From an uncultured Eubacteriales bacterium (GTDB taxonomy: Bacteria > Bacillota > Clostridia > Oscillospirales > Butyricicoccaceae), in the NCBI GenBank assembly GCA_905199135.1, contig CAJKFC010000021.1:1-22289 (forward strand): DNA of 22,289 nucleotides, read 5' to 3'. This document shows positions 6,918 to 14,877 of the stretch, piece after piece. The notes under the pieces are model-generated. The model saw nothing but the letters and a program-made list of their open reading frames with translations. It was not told the origin of the DNA and did not search any database. Every line of letters starts with the position of its first letter. The first letter of the stretch is position 1. A program made the position numbers and the translations under genes.

Positions 6918-8504
6918 TTACTCTTCTACATAACCGTAGACATAGATGTGGCTGTCTGTGGGAGATACCTTAATACCCTTGAGGTTCTTGTTCATGGCAA
7001 CTACCGTATCCTTTGCGAAGATTGGGATAAATACGGCATCTTCCATACCCATTCTCTGAATCTCCTTGTACATCGGCTCACGCTCTTCCCAATCAAGAAT
7101 CGAAGCCGCTTCATCTATGAGAGCATCAAGCTCGGGGTTGGAGTACCATGCGCGGTTACCTGTCGGTCCGCCGGAATCTGTGTGGAACAGCGAGCGGCAT
7201 GTGACTTCGGGGTCATAGGATGCCGACCAGCCGAGTATGAACATCTCGTGTTCTTTTGCGGAGATGTGGTCGAGATATGCGCCCCACTCCATGAGGTCGA
7301 TCTCAAGAGTTACGCCGAGGTCTGCCCACTGGGACTGGAGAGTCTGGGCGATACGGCTTCTCTCATCGGAGTTGAGGGATACTCTTGCCGTAAATCCGTC
7401 GGGATAGCCTGCCTCTATCAGCATCTGCTTTGCCTTCTCAAGGTCATAGGGATAGAGGTCGAGAGTCTCGTCATATGCGTTGACAAGAGGAGAATAAAGG
7501 GTGTTGATCGGTATAGCTTTTCCTTCACATACTATATCGATGATATCCTGCTTGTTTGTGGCATAGGACAGAGCCTGACGGACCTTGACATTGTCATAGG
7601 GAGCCTTTGTCATGTTCCATGATACATATGTAATTGAGGGGGAGGGCTGAACTACCGTTGTGAAGTTCTCATCTTCGAGAACACGGTCTATATCAACTGC
7701 GGGAACAGCGTCGATCATGTCGACATCGCCCGCCTGAAGAGCTATTGTTCTGGAGGCTTCCTCAAGGATTACCTTGAATGTAACTGTCGTTGCGACGGCT
7801 TTCTCTCCCCAGTAATCGTCAAATCTTTCGACTATAAACTCGTTGTTGGGAACCCAGGATTTATACTTCATGGGGCCTGTGCCGAGAGGAGCATCCTGAT
7901 ACTTCTTGCCTTCGGCTTCGAGCTTCTCGCAATGCGCCTTGGAGAGAATGGAGATCTGTGTGCCTGCAAGGTTGCCCAGCATAGGAGCGTAAGGATTGTG
8001 AGTCGTGACTATAACCGAATGGTCTTCCTCTGAGATCTGAACATCGCTTATGGCCTCGACGAACTGTTTGACCTTCGCGGAGTTTCTTGCGCGGTCCAAA
8101 GACCACTTTACATCTTCGAGAGTGAGCTCGCTGCCGTCATGGAACTTGACGCCTTCGCGAATCTTAAACTTATATGTTGTGTCGTCCAAAACCTCCCATG
8201 ACTCGGCGAGAGCAGGTCCTATCTCACCTGTGTAAACATCTCTGACGAGAAGGGAGTTATACATCATACGGATAACTGCATTGGAGGAGGTGTCGTTCTG
8301 CTCGTGGGGATCGGGGTTTACGACATCGGAAGCCTTAGCTATGACGATGTCTGTGCGGCGATTGCCTGTGCCGCCCGAAGTCGTATCTGTACCCGAGCCT
8401 GTCGCCGTTGTCGTCGTATCGGTCTCGGTCTTCGTGCAGCCTGCAAACAGGGCAAACACCATAACGGTTACAAGTGCCAAAGCTATGAGTTTTCTCATTT
8501 TCAT
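6918..8504 (-). CDS. ABC transporter solute-binding lipoprotein, family 5 (OppA/DppA-like), copy 2
   Basis: 528 residues. The signal peptide ends in ALFAGC with lipidated Cys23, followed by a Thr/Gly/Ser-rich linker and the SBP_bac_5 domain from NRRTDIVIAKASDVV. Most of the domain is identical by eye to copy 1, including LEDVKWSLDRARNSAKVKQF, ITYVSWNMTK, LMEWGAYLDHI and the C-terminal HIYVYGYVEE. The strongest differences are in the linker and short internal patches. This is a tandem duplication, old enough for synonymous sites and codon preference to have drifted: copy 2 uses fewer CTG and GTG codons than copy 1. Start: ATG at 8504 behind GAAAGGCGGA, the same 10-base ribosome-binding segment used by copy 3. 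It has its own promoter and terminator. No permease gene is near. The ligand is unknown; peptide-like compounds are the family default. Confidence 0.95.
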   Translation of the reverse strand: MKMRKLIALALVTVMVFALFAGCTKTETDTTTTATGSGTDTTSGGTGNRRTDIVIAKASDVVNPDPHEQNDTSSNAVIRMMYNSLLVRDVYTGEIGPALAESWEVLDDTTYKFKIREGVKFHDGSELTLEDVKWSLDRARNSAKVKQFVEAISDVQISEEDHSVIVTTHNPYAPMLGNLAGTQISILSKAHCEKLEAEGKKYQDAPLGTGPMKYKSWVPNNEFIVERFDDYWGEKAVATTVTFKVILEEASRTIALQAGDVDMIDAVPAVDIDRVLEDENFTTVVQPSPSITYVSWNMTKAPYDNVKVRQALSYATNKQDIIDIVCEGKAIPINTLYSPLVNAYDETLDLYPYDLEKAKQMLIEAGYPDGFTARVSLNSDERSRIAQTLQSQWADLGVTLEIDLMEWGAYLDHISAKEHEMFILGWSASYDPEVTCRSLFHTDSGGPTGNRAWYSNPELDALIDEAASILDWEEREPMYKEIQRMGMEDAVFIPIFAKDTVVAMNKNLKGIKVSPTDSHIYVYGYVEE

Positions 8505-8616
8505 TTTCAGTCCGCCTTTCTTTTTTTAATTTCGAAACCTCAATCACTAAATTTTAAAAAATATGTGTAAATATTAAATAAATTCTCTTAATTTCAGTTC
8601 CGATATTATGGATATT

Positions 8617-8645
8617 ATTATATATTACGGACTTGCATTTGTCAA
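8617..8645 (-). promoter_or_regulatory. Exact-consensus promoter of binding-protein copy 2
   Basis: TTGACA (8645-8640), 17 bases, TATAAT (8622-8617) on the minus strand. The start site is near 8610 and the leader is about 106 bases. AT-rich DNA upstream of the -35 could act as an UP element. Confidence 0.92.
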
Positions 8646-8712
8646 GTATTTTTTTACATTTTATTCAAATAATTTTATTTATTTATTCGATATTATTTTG
8701 TTTTTATGCAAA

Positions 8713-8727
8713 ATATACACTGTATAT
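8713..8727. promoter_or_regulatory. Candidate operator palindrome upstream of copy 2
   Basis: ATATACA-C-TGTATAT is a perfect 7-bp dyad around one central base. Its centre lies about 110 bases upstream of the predicted start of copy 2, which would suit an activator. The DNA here is AT-rich, so chance is possible. Confidence 0.35.
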
Positions 8728-8840
8728 CCGCTTATAATATGTAATATTTCACGAATATCTTCCAATATGTGTTAATTATATTTAATTGTCTCATTATATT
8801 AAAATAACCGCTGTGTCTTTTTATTTATAGTTTTTACATT

Positions 8841-8868
8841 GAAAAAGAACGGACATTTTGTCCGTTCT
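8841..8868 (-). terminator. Terminator of binding-protein copy 3
   Basis: AGAACGGACA pairs with TGTCCGTTCT (10 bp) around a 3-base loop, followed by TTTTTC on the minus strand, 18 bases beyond the stop at 8887. Confidence 0.9.
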
Positions 8869-8886
8869 CTTCTTTGTTAAAATATA

Positions 8887-10473
8887 TTAGTCCTCTACGA
8901 CATAGGCGTTTGCATAGTATCCGCCGCCGCGGTTGTACCACTCAACACCTTCGAGACCTGCGGCAAGGCCGTAGACATTGATCTGCTGCCAGAGGGGAAT
9001 CCATACGCATTCATCCATAATGATGTACTGAAGCTCTTTGTAGATCTCCTCGCGCTTTTCTGTATCCATTTCGCGTGCGCCTGCGTCGATGAGCTCATCG
9101 ATTTCGGGATTGTTGCACCACGAACGGTTACCTGTCGGGCCTATGGAGTCAGAGTGGAAGTTGTTTCTCATCGTTCTGTCCTGGTTGGTGGCGTGGCCCC
9201 AGCCGAGGATGAAGAGGTCGTGAGTGCCTACATTACAGTGCTCCATAAGGGTACCGAACTCCATGACCGCGATGTCGAGCTCGATGCCTATCTGAGCGTA
9301 GTCGGACTGGAGAATCTGAGCTGCGCGGTTTCTCTCATCGGAGGATACGCAGATCTCAATAGGTCTGCCCAAACCGTCGGGATAGCCTGCCTCTGTCATG
9401 AGAGCCTTAGCCTTCTCTATGTCATATGTGTACATGTCTTCCATCTCGTCGTTGAAGAAAGGCATGATTGTCGGGAAGGGAGATACGCCGGGGAGAGCAT
9501 AACCTTCGTATATGACATCTATCATCGACTGTTTATTTGTGGCATAGTGCATAGCCTGACGGACAAGTTTGTTGTCAAAAGGCTCCTTGTTCTGGTTGGG
9601 AGAGACATAAACGACCGTCGAGCTGGGAACTTCCATAGTCTTGAGCTTGGGATTTTCCTCAACTCTTGCTATATCAACGGCAGAAATGGGGAGAACCATG
9701 TCGACATCGCCTGTTTCCAAAGCGATTGTACGGCTGTTGGACTCGGGGATAACGCGGAGTGTTATGGATGTTGTCTTTGGTGTGCCTGCCCAGTGCTCGT
9801 CAAAGCGGACAAGGATACACTCGTTGTTTACCTTCCATTCCTGGAGCTTCATGGGGCCTGTGCCGACGGGAGTCTGAGCTACCTTGTCGCCCGCCTCTTC
9901 AACAGCCTTCTGGTTGAGGATATGGCATGCGCCCTCTGTCAGGTTTACAAAGATGGAGGCCGAGGGGGCTTTCATCTTGAGTGTGACGGTCATCTCTTCG
10001 TCGTCTGCCAGAACTTCGGCTACATCGACCATCATGGTCTTGGACTGAGCTGTATTTGCAACTCTGTCGAGAGTGAACTTGACATCGGAGGGTGTGAGAG
10101 TCTCGCCGTTGTGGAACTTGACGCCTTCACGGATGTGGAAAACGATGGTCGTGTCGTCAACCTGATCCCAGCTTTCTGCGAGGCCGGGGATAAAGTTGGA
10201 CTCGGCGTCCATATCAATAAGGGTGTCAAAAATAAGGTTGATGGCCTTGTTGGAGTATGTATCTGTCGATTCGGCCGGGTCGAGAGTTACGATATCAGCC
10301 GGCTCTGCCGAAACGATATCTGTGCGGATATTCTTGCCTTCTGTGCTCTGTGTTCCCTGGGAATCACCCGAAGAACCTGCGGTAGTCTCGGTCTCGGTCT
10401 TTGTACAGCCCGAGAATATGGCGAACATCATGGACGCCACGAGGATTAAAGCGAGGAGTCTGCTGCGTTTCAT
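8887..10473 (-). CDS. ABC transporter solute-binding lipoprotein, family 5 (OppA/DppA-like), copy 3
   Basis: 528 residues. Signal peptide MKRSRLLALILVASMMFAIF then SGC with lipidated Cys23; Ser/Gly/Thr linker; SBP_bac_5 domain from about residue 50. The family signature is LAESWDQVDDTTIVFHIREG followed by VKFHNGETLTPSDVKFTLDR. It is clearly homologous to copies 1 and 2 (TGPMK, RTIALETGDVDM, YATNKQSMIDV, EAGYPDG, PTGNRSW) but much more diverged, and the C-terminus differs (GGYYANAYVVED), so its ligand is probably different. The ATG at 10473 follows GAAAGGCGGA by about 7 bases. Ile is mostly ATC or ATT, in contrast to the ATA-rich ABC exporter genes in this window, which hints at high expression. 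The -35 of its promoter is 7 bases past the end of the ATPase gene and no terminator separates them, so some read-through is likely. Confidence 0.95.
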   Translation of the reverse strand: MKRSRLLALILVASMMFAIFSGCTKTETETTAGSSGDSQGTQSTEGKNIRTDIVSAEPADIVTLDPAESTDTYSNKAINLIFDTLIDMDAESNFIPGLAESWDQVDDTTIVFHIREGVKFHNGETLTPSDVKFTLDRVANTAQSKTMMVDVAEVLADDEEMTVTLKMKAPSASIFVNLTEGACHILNQKAVEEAGDKVAQTPVGTGPMKLQEWKVNNECILVRFDEHWAGTPKTTSITLRVIPESNSRTIALETGDVDMVLPISAVDIARVEENPKLKTMEVPSSTVVYVSPNQNKEPFDNKLVRQAMHYATNKQSMIDVIYEGYALPGVSPFPTIMPFFNDEMEDMYTYDIEKAKALMTEAGYPDGLGRPIEICVSSDERNRAAQILQSDYAQIGIELDIAVMEFGTLMEHCNVGTHDLFILGWGHATNQDRTMRNNFHSDSIGPTGNRSWCNNPEIDELIDAGAREMDTEKREEIYKELQYIIMDECVWIPLWQQINVYGLAAGLEGVEWYNRGGGYYANAYVVED

Positions 10474-10498
10474 TCTTTTTTCCGCCTTTCATTTATTT

Positions 10499-10539
10499 CC
10501 GCAAAATCACGGTAAAAACCGTTTCAGCCAATTCTGCGG
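10499..10539 (-). other. Structured mRNA leader of binding-protein copy 3
   Basis: In the leader RNA, CCGCAGAAU (10539-10531) can pair with AUUUUGCGG (10507-10499), 9 bp with one G-U pair. Inside it ACGGU-UUUU-ACCGU (10522-10509) forms a second hairpin. An alternative pairing of AAACCG with CGGUUU is also possible. The structure starts about 9 bases after the predicted start site and ends about 9 bases before the ribosome binding site. I do not recognise it as a known riboswitch. Confidence 0.45.
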
Positions 10540-10554
10540 TTTCAGTATGATATG

Positions 10555-10583
10555 ATTATAAAGGCATTTCCCCGTTTTGTCAA
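10555..10583 (-). promoter_or_regulatory. Exact-consensus promoter of binding-protein copy 3
   Basis: TTGACA (10583-10578), 17 bases, TATAAT (10560-10555) on the minus strand. The start site is near 10548, giving a leader of about 75 bases. Confidence 0.92.
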
Positions 10584-10590
10584 TAGCTAT

Positions 10591-13248
10591 TTACTGTTTA
10601 AATGAAACATTTTTAAAAAATACGATTATTTCGTGGACAACAAGCGGAACCATCGCCACAAGTGTCAGACAAAGCCATTCCTTAAGGCTGAGCTGAGCCG
10701 TTCCGAAAGCGTTTACCAGGAAGGGTATCTCCGTGACAGCTATCTGGAGCACAAAACCTATCACGAAGGCCAGCAGCATCATCTTGTTAGCTCTGTGGTT
10801 CATCTTGAATACAGACTTGTTGATATCTCTCATGCCGACAGCGTGGAAGAGCTGTGACAAGCCCAAAATTGTAAAGGCATATGTCTGTGCATAGACGAGA
10901 ATCTCGGCGTTTGCAAGCTTTGCGGAAATGTTTGCCAAATTTACAGCTTCACCTGCTGTATTAAGGGCCGATATGGGGACAAAGAGGAAAGATGCCAAAG
11001 TTATGGCTGCAACTACGACGCCGTAGCCCACTGTAATCGCAAGGCCGCCTCCGGCAAAAATGCTCTCCTTGGGATCTCTCGGCTTCTGCTTCATTATGCG
11101 CTTGGTGTCGTTCTCGTCGACACCGAGGGCAAGACCGGGCAGCGAGTCTGTGATGAGGTTTACCCACAGTATATGGATAGCCTTAAGAGGAGCTGCAAGA
11201 CCGCAGAGAATGGAGAGGAACATCGTTATGATCTCACCGAAATTGGACGAGAGCAGGAAAAGGACTGTTTTCTTTATGTTTGCATATATGCCTCTGCCCT
11301 CTTCTATCGCCTTTTCAATGGTGGCGAAGTTGTCATCGGTCAGAACCATATCAGCGGCTGCCTTGGCCACATCTGTTCCCGTAATACCCATTGCTATGCC
11401 TATATCGGCAGCCTTGAGAGAAGGAGCGTCGTTGACGCCGTCACCCGTCATGGATACTATATATCCCTTTGAACGGAAAGCATCCACTATCATAACCTTA
11501 TGCTGAGGTGAAACTCGTGCGAATACGCACAGATCGTCGGCCTTCTTTGCAAGCTCCTCGGGAGTGAGCTGATCGAGCTCCATTCCCGTCATGCACTGAT
11601 CAATTCTTTCGGCAATGCCCAGCTCTTTAGCTATTGCAAAGGCCGTATCCTTGTGGTCGCCTGTGATCATTACGGTTTTTACGCCCGCTTCCTTGAACAC
11701 CTGAACAGCGGGAGCTACCTCGGCTCTCGGCGGATCTATCATACCCACAAGACCTACAAATGTAAGATTCTCCTCAAATTTCTCGTGTTCCTCATACTTT
11801 ATGGCAAGCACGAGAACGCGGAGGGCGTCGGCCGACATATCGGCTATTACTTTTTCGATATTTCTCAGATCATCGACATTTATCGGTCTGATTTTACCGT
11901 TTTCAAGAACGGTTTCACATCTGCCTATTATGCTTTCAAAAGCACCCTTTGTATAGGAAATCTTATTCTTTCCGAGAGAATGAACTGTGGTCATCATCTT
12001 TCTGTCGGAGTCAAAAGGCAGTTCATCTACCCTGGGCTGAAGCTCTTCGGTTCTCTTTTTGGAAACGCCGAGATTTATGCCCATATCTACAAGAGCCAGC
12101 TCTGTGGGGTCTCCCACCCTTTCACCTTCATTTACGGCGGCGTCGTTGCACAGTACAAATCCGTCGATAAACATCTTGTGTTGATCGTAGTTGAGCTCAT
12201 CCATGGAAACGACCTTGCCGTCGACATATCCCTTTACGACGGTCATCTTATTCTGCGTAAGAGTACCTGTCTTATCGGAACAGACGACGCTGACAGAGCC
12301 GAGAGTCTCAACAGAGGGCAGCCTTCTGACTATGGTATTGACCTTGACAAGTCGCTGAACACCGATGGCGAGAACTATCGTTACGACGGCGGGCAGACCC
12401 TCAGGCACGGCAGCAACCGCCAGAGATATGGCCGTTATAAGCATTTCGGCTATATTTCTATCCTGAAGAACGGCTATGCCGAAAAGAGCTACGCAAAGAA
12501 TGATGGCTATGACGCCCAGCAGCTTACCCAGATCTGCAAGTCTTTTCTGCAAAGGAGTAAGCTCATCTCCGCTCTCGTTTATCATGTCGGCTATCTTACC
12601 TATCTCGGTATCCATACCTGTGGCGACGACTATGCCCTCGCCTCTGCCGTAAGAGACATTGGTGGACATATACGCCATGTTTATTCTGTCGCCCAAAGGA
12701 ACCTCTTTATCGGCAATAAATCCCGCGTCCTTTTCTGCAGGCACCGATTCACCCGTAAGAGCCGATTCCTCTATTTTAAGGTTGCTTGAAAATGTAAGAC
12801 GCAGGTCGGCAGGTATCTGTCTTCCCGCCTCAAGCACCACTACATCGCCCACAACAACATCTTTTGCGTCAATTTCTATCTGTTTTCCGTCTCGTTTAAC
12901 TATTGTCTTGGGGCTTGAAAGCTTTTTGAGTGTTTCCAGAGCGTCCTGGGCCTTTCCCTCCTGCACCATACCTATGACACAGTTGAGAATGACAACGGCC
13001 ATTACTATGATTGCATCGCTGACCTCTTTGAGCAGCACCGATATGACGGCAGCCACCATGAGGATATACATCATAGGCTCGTTGAGCTGACTCAGAAACA
13101 TCTGAAGCTTGGTCTTTTTAGCCTTCTCAACAAGGGCGTTGGGGCCGTTTTGCTCCAATCGTTTCTTTGCTTCCTGAGAACTCAAGCCGCTTTGGGGCTC
13201 GACCGTCAGTTCCCGTGCGGTCTCTTCGCCGCTTTTTTGATAGAACAT
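10591..13248 (-). CDS. P2A-type cation-transporting ATPase (PMCA-like; probable Mn2+/Ca2+ exporter)
   Basis: 885 residues, the usual length for bacterial PMCA/SERCA-type pumps. Motifs: actuator TGES (165-168), M4 PEGLPA (282-287), phosphorylated Asp325 in DKTGT, nucleotide-domain KGAFE (434-438), TGD (529-531) and TGDGVND (601-607). Predicted ion ligands resemble SERCA site II: N669 and E672 in M5 (SSNFGE), N697, T700 and D701 in M6 (NLITDSLPG). The M8 position that is Glu in SERCA is Gln799 (LGLSQLFHAVGMRD), as in PMCA pumps that carry one ion per cycle. Start: ATG behind AAAGGAG. The yybP-ykoY riboswitch upstream points to control by manganese, and riboswitch-linked P2A ATPases in Lactococcus and streptococci (YoaB, MgtA) are tied to Mn2+ and Ca2+ homeostasis. 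The role here is therefore probably export of excess Mn2+ and/or Ca2+; the ion is inferred, not shown. Confidence 0.95.
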   Translation of the reverse strand: MFYQKSGEETARELTVEPQSGLSSQEAKKRLEQNGPNALVEKAKKTKLQMFLSQLNEPMMYILMVAAVISVLLKEVSDAIIVMAVVILNCVIGMVQEGKAQDALETLKKLSSPKTIVKRDGKQIEIDAKDVVVGDVVVLEAGRQIPADLRLTFSSNLKIEESALTGESVPAEKDAGFIADKEVPLGDRINMAYMSTNVSYGRGEGIVVATGMDTEIGKIADMINESGDELTPLQKRLADLGKLLGVIAIILCVALFGIAVLQDRNIAEMLITAISLAVAAVPEGLPAVVTIVLAIGVQRLVKVNTIVRRLPSVETLGSVSVVCSDKTGTLTQNKMTVVKGYVDGKVVSMDELNYDQHKMFIDGFVLCNDAAVNEGERVGDPTELALVDMGINLGVSKKRTEELQPRVDELPFDSDRKMMTTVHSLGKNKISYTKGAFESIIGRCETVLENGKIRPINVDDLRNIEKVIADMSADALRVLVLAIKYEEHEKFEENLTFVGLVGMIDPPRAEVAPAVQVFKEAGVKTVMITGDHKDTAFAIAKELGIAERIDQCMTGMELDQLTPEELAKKADDLCVFARVSPQHKVMIVDAFRSKGYIVSMTGDGVNDAPSLKAADIGIAMGITGTDVAKAAADMVLTDDNFATIEKAIEEGRGIYANIKKTVLFLLSSNFGEIITMFLSILCGLAAPLKAIHILWVNLITDSLPGLALGVDENDTKRIMKQKPRDPKESIFAGGGLAITVGYGVVVAAITLASFLFVPISALNTAGEAVNLANISAKLANAEILVYAQTYAFTILGLSQLFHAVGMRDINKSVFKMNHRANKMMLLAFVIGFVLQIAVTEIPFLVNAFGTAQLSLKEWLCLTLVAMVPLVVHEIIVFFKNVSFKQ

Positions 13249-13283
13249 AGTTTTCTCCTTTTATTATAAATATTTTTTGGTAC

Positions 13284-13392
13284 AAAAAAAGACTTTCAGC
13301 AGCGAATGCTAAAAGTCTTGTCAACCTTACATAAGGTAGCATAGTCCAGGCAAAGCCGGATGTTGAACTACGCTTTACAACTACTCCCTTTT
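13284..13392 (-). ncRNA. yybP-ykoY manganese riboswitch with terminator
   Basis: On the minus strand the leader carries the conserved features of this class in order: AAAAGGGAGTAG (13392-13381), TCAACATCCGGCTTTGCC, CTACCTTATGTAAGG, then GACAAGACTTTT (ending at 13311). The 5' AAAAG and 3' CTTTT can form P1. The 3' strand also belongs to a 12-bp terminator hairpin (13318-13307 with 13301-13290) followed by TTTTTTT, so P1 and terminator are mutually exclusive. In this family Mn2+ binding stabilises P1, which here would prevent termination and turn the ATPase on. This was recognised from memory of the consensus, not by a covariance search. Confidence 0.9.
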
Positions 13393-13401
13393 GTTGCATT
13401 T

Positions 13402-13430
13402 ATTATATCAACAAAGGAAGCAAAAGTCAA
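13402..13430 (-). promoter_or_regulatory. Sigma-A promoter of the riboswitch-ATPase unit
   Basis: TTGACT (13430-13425), 17 bases, TATAAT (13407-13402) on the minus strand. The start near 13395 would place the first transcribed bases immediately before the aptamer. Confidence 0.88.
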
Positions 13431-13473
13431 GTCTTTCGCAGATATATTTTTTCTCGATATACATATAATATTA

Positions 13474-13503
13474 TCGACTTTATCTCTCTTTTTCATTCAT
13501 AAT
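13474..13503 (+). promoter_or_regulatory. Possible promoter of htrA
   Basis: TCGACT (13474-13479), 18 bases, CATAAT (13498-13503): 4/6 and 5/6 matches to sigma-A. It would give a leader of about 70 bases. A lone TATAAT at 13464-13469 lacks a -35. No CIRCE or CtsR operator was seen. Confidence 0.4.
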
Positions 13504-13579
13504 TTGTTCACATGTGTGCCACTCGACTTCCATAAATCTCGACGATAATAAAGGCAGAAATTACGAAGGAGGCTTATAT

Positions 13580-14788
13580 ATGTTCAACGACAACAAAAAC
13601 AACGAAAACAACAATGAGTATCAGTTCACCTTTGACGATCTTGATCCATTTTACGAAGAGGCTCTTAAAAAGCAGAGAAAAAACTCAACAGGCAAGTTTT
13701 TAAAATCTCTCGCCGTATTTGCTCTGTTTGTAGCCTTTACCGTAACGGTTTCATTCGGCTCGGTATACATTTACACAGAGCATTTTGCCCCCGCTTCCCA
13801 GTCAAACAACTCGACAACTCAGAATACATCGCAAAATACAGTCACATATCTTCCCACATCGACAAGCGATTCACTGACAACTCCTCAGATATATGAAAAA
13901 ACTATCAATTCCGTGGTAGCTATTTCCACATACCTCAACCAGGGCGGATATCAGCAGGCCATAGGAACAGGTACCGGCATTATTATGAGTGAGGACGGCT
14001 ACATTATAACCAACGCCCATGTAATTGAAGACGGCAACCAGATTACGGTTACACTCAATGACGGCACGGAATATCAGGCTCAGGTAGTCGGCAGCGACAG
14101 CAAGGTCGATATAGCGGTAATCAAAGTCGAGGCCACAGGTCTTACAGCAGGCAACTTCGGCGATTCCGATTCCCTTGTTCACGGTGAGCCCGCAATAGTT
14201 ATCGGCAACCCCCTCGGTATGGATTTTGCCGGCACAATCACCGACGGTATCATTTCCTCCACAAGCCGTGAGGTCAAAATAGATAACTACATTATGAACC
14301 TTCTCCAGACAAACGCTGCTGTAAACCCCGGTAATTCGGGCGGCCCCCTTATCAACTGCCGCGGCGAAATAGTAGGTGTTGTATCGGCCAAAATTTCGGT
14401 AGATGATGTCGAAGGCATAGGCTTTGCAATTCCGATTAACACGGCTCTCAATGTAGCTAACGACTTTATCGAATACGGTTATGTCAAGAACCGTCCGATG
14501 CTCGGCATATCGGTAGAAGTAGTTCCCGAACTGTATGCTCAGTTCTACGGTTCTCAGCCCGGTCTCAAGGTTGTATCTGTTCAGGATGGCTCGGCTGCCG
14601 ACCTTGCAGGCATCATGCCCGGCGACAGAATCATTTCCTTTAACGGCACGGAGATCTCCACTTCGGCAGAGCTTGACTACGAAAAGGATAAATACAATAT
14701 CGGAGACACTGTTAAGATAACAGTACTGCGTGAGAATCAGGAAATTACCCTCGATCTCACATTGATGGAAAACACAAGCGCACAGTAA
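13580..14788 (+). CDS. htrA: HtrA/DegP-family membrane-anchored serine protease with PDZ domain
   Basis: 402 residues. A hydrophilic Asn/Glu-rich cytoplasmic N-terminus (1-39) precedes one TM helix (about 40-65), so the protease faces outward. A Ser/Thr/Asn/Gln-rich linker runs to about 100, the trypsin-like domain from about 104 to 300, and one PDZ domain from about 303 to 398. The catalytic triad is intact: His147 (TNAHV), Asp177 (KVDIAV), Ser253 (NPGNSGGP). It degrades or refolds misfolded surface and secreted proteins. The ATG at 13580 follows GAAGGAGG by 7 bases; an in-frame ATG 22 codons upstream has no binding site. It is the only plus-strand gene in the window, divergent from the ATPase and convergent with the amidohydrolases. 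No two-component partner is next to it. Confidence 0.96.
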   Translation: MFNDNKNNENNNEYQFTFDDLDPFYEEALKKQRKNSTGKFLKSLAVFALFVAFTVTVSFGSVYIYTEHFAPASQSNNSTTQNTSQNTVTYLPTSTSDSLTTPQIYEKTINSVVAISTYLNQGGYQQAIGTGTGIIMSEDGYIITNAHVIEDGNQITVTLNDGTEYQAQVVGSDSKVDIAVIKVEATGLTAGNFGDSDSLVHGEPAIVIGNPLGMDFAGTITDGIISSTSREVKIDNYIMNLLQTNAAVNPGNSGGPLINCRGEIVGVVSAKISVDDVEGIGFAIPINTALNVANDFIEYGYVKNRPMLGISVEVVPELYAQFYGSQPGLKVVSVQDGSAADLAGIMPGDRIISFNGTEISTSAELDYEKDKYNIGDTVKITVLRENQEITLDLTLMENTSAQ

Positions 14789-14820
14789 ATTGTTCTCATC
14801 TTCCATAAATTGACACAAAG

Positions 14821-14857
14821 ACGGCGTGGATTTTATTTGAGTCCACGCCGTTTTTTA
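14821..14857 (+). terminator. Terminator of htrA
   Basis: ACGGCGTGGA pairs perfectly with TCCACGCCGT around an 11-base loop, followed by TTTTTTAAATTTT on the plus strand. On the minus strand the T tract is poor (TCTTTG), so it may only partly stop transcripts of the convergent amidohydrolase operon, for which no other terminator was seen. Confidence 0.9.
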
Positions 14858-14877
14858 AATTTTATGAGGCTGTTTTA

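Larger units (their letters stand above)
8505..8886. other. AT-rich intergenic region between binding-protein copies 3 and 2
   Basis: This 382-base gap holds the terminator of copy 3 (8846-8868), the promoter and 106-base leader of copy 2, and a 15-base palindrome at 8713-8727. The remainder, especially 8646-8840, is very AT-rich, and I see no ORF with a ribosome binding site and no RNA family that I recognise. Confidence 0.8.

Noticed and set aside
9154..10449. 431-codon plus-strand open frame opposite binding-protein copy 3
   Set aside because: It is fully antisense to a gene with signal peptide, ribosome binding site, promoter and terminator. The composition is that of a reverse-complement shadow. 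The same applies to 11653-12789, 15412-16089, 16957-17787 and 19369-20634.
10499..10539. Terminator for the ATPase gene
   Set aside because: The hairpin is downstream of the copy 3 promoter, and the run after it (GATTTTG) is not a proper T tract, so it was read as a leader structure.
13432..13579. CIRCE or CtsR heat-shock operator ahead of htrA
   Set aside because: Neither TTAGCACTC-N9-GAGTGCTAA nor the GGTCAAA repeat is present; the recurring TCGAC pentamers are too short to interpret.
13871..14818. 315-codon minus-strand open frame opposite htrA
   Set aside because: It covers the catalytic region of htrA on the wrong strand and runs through the htrA terminator side; no ribosome binding site or family match.
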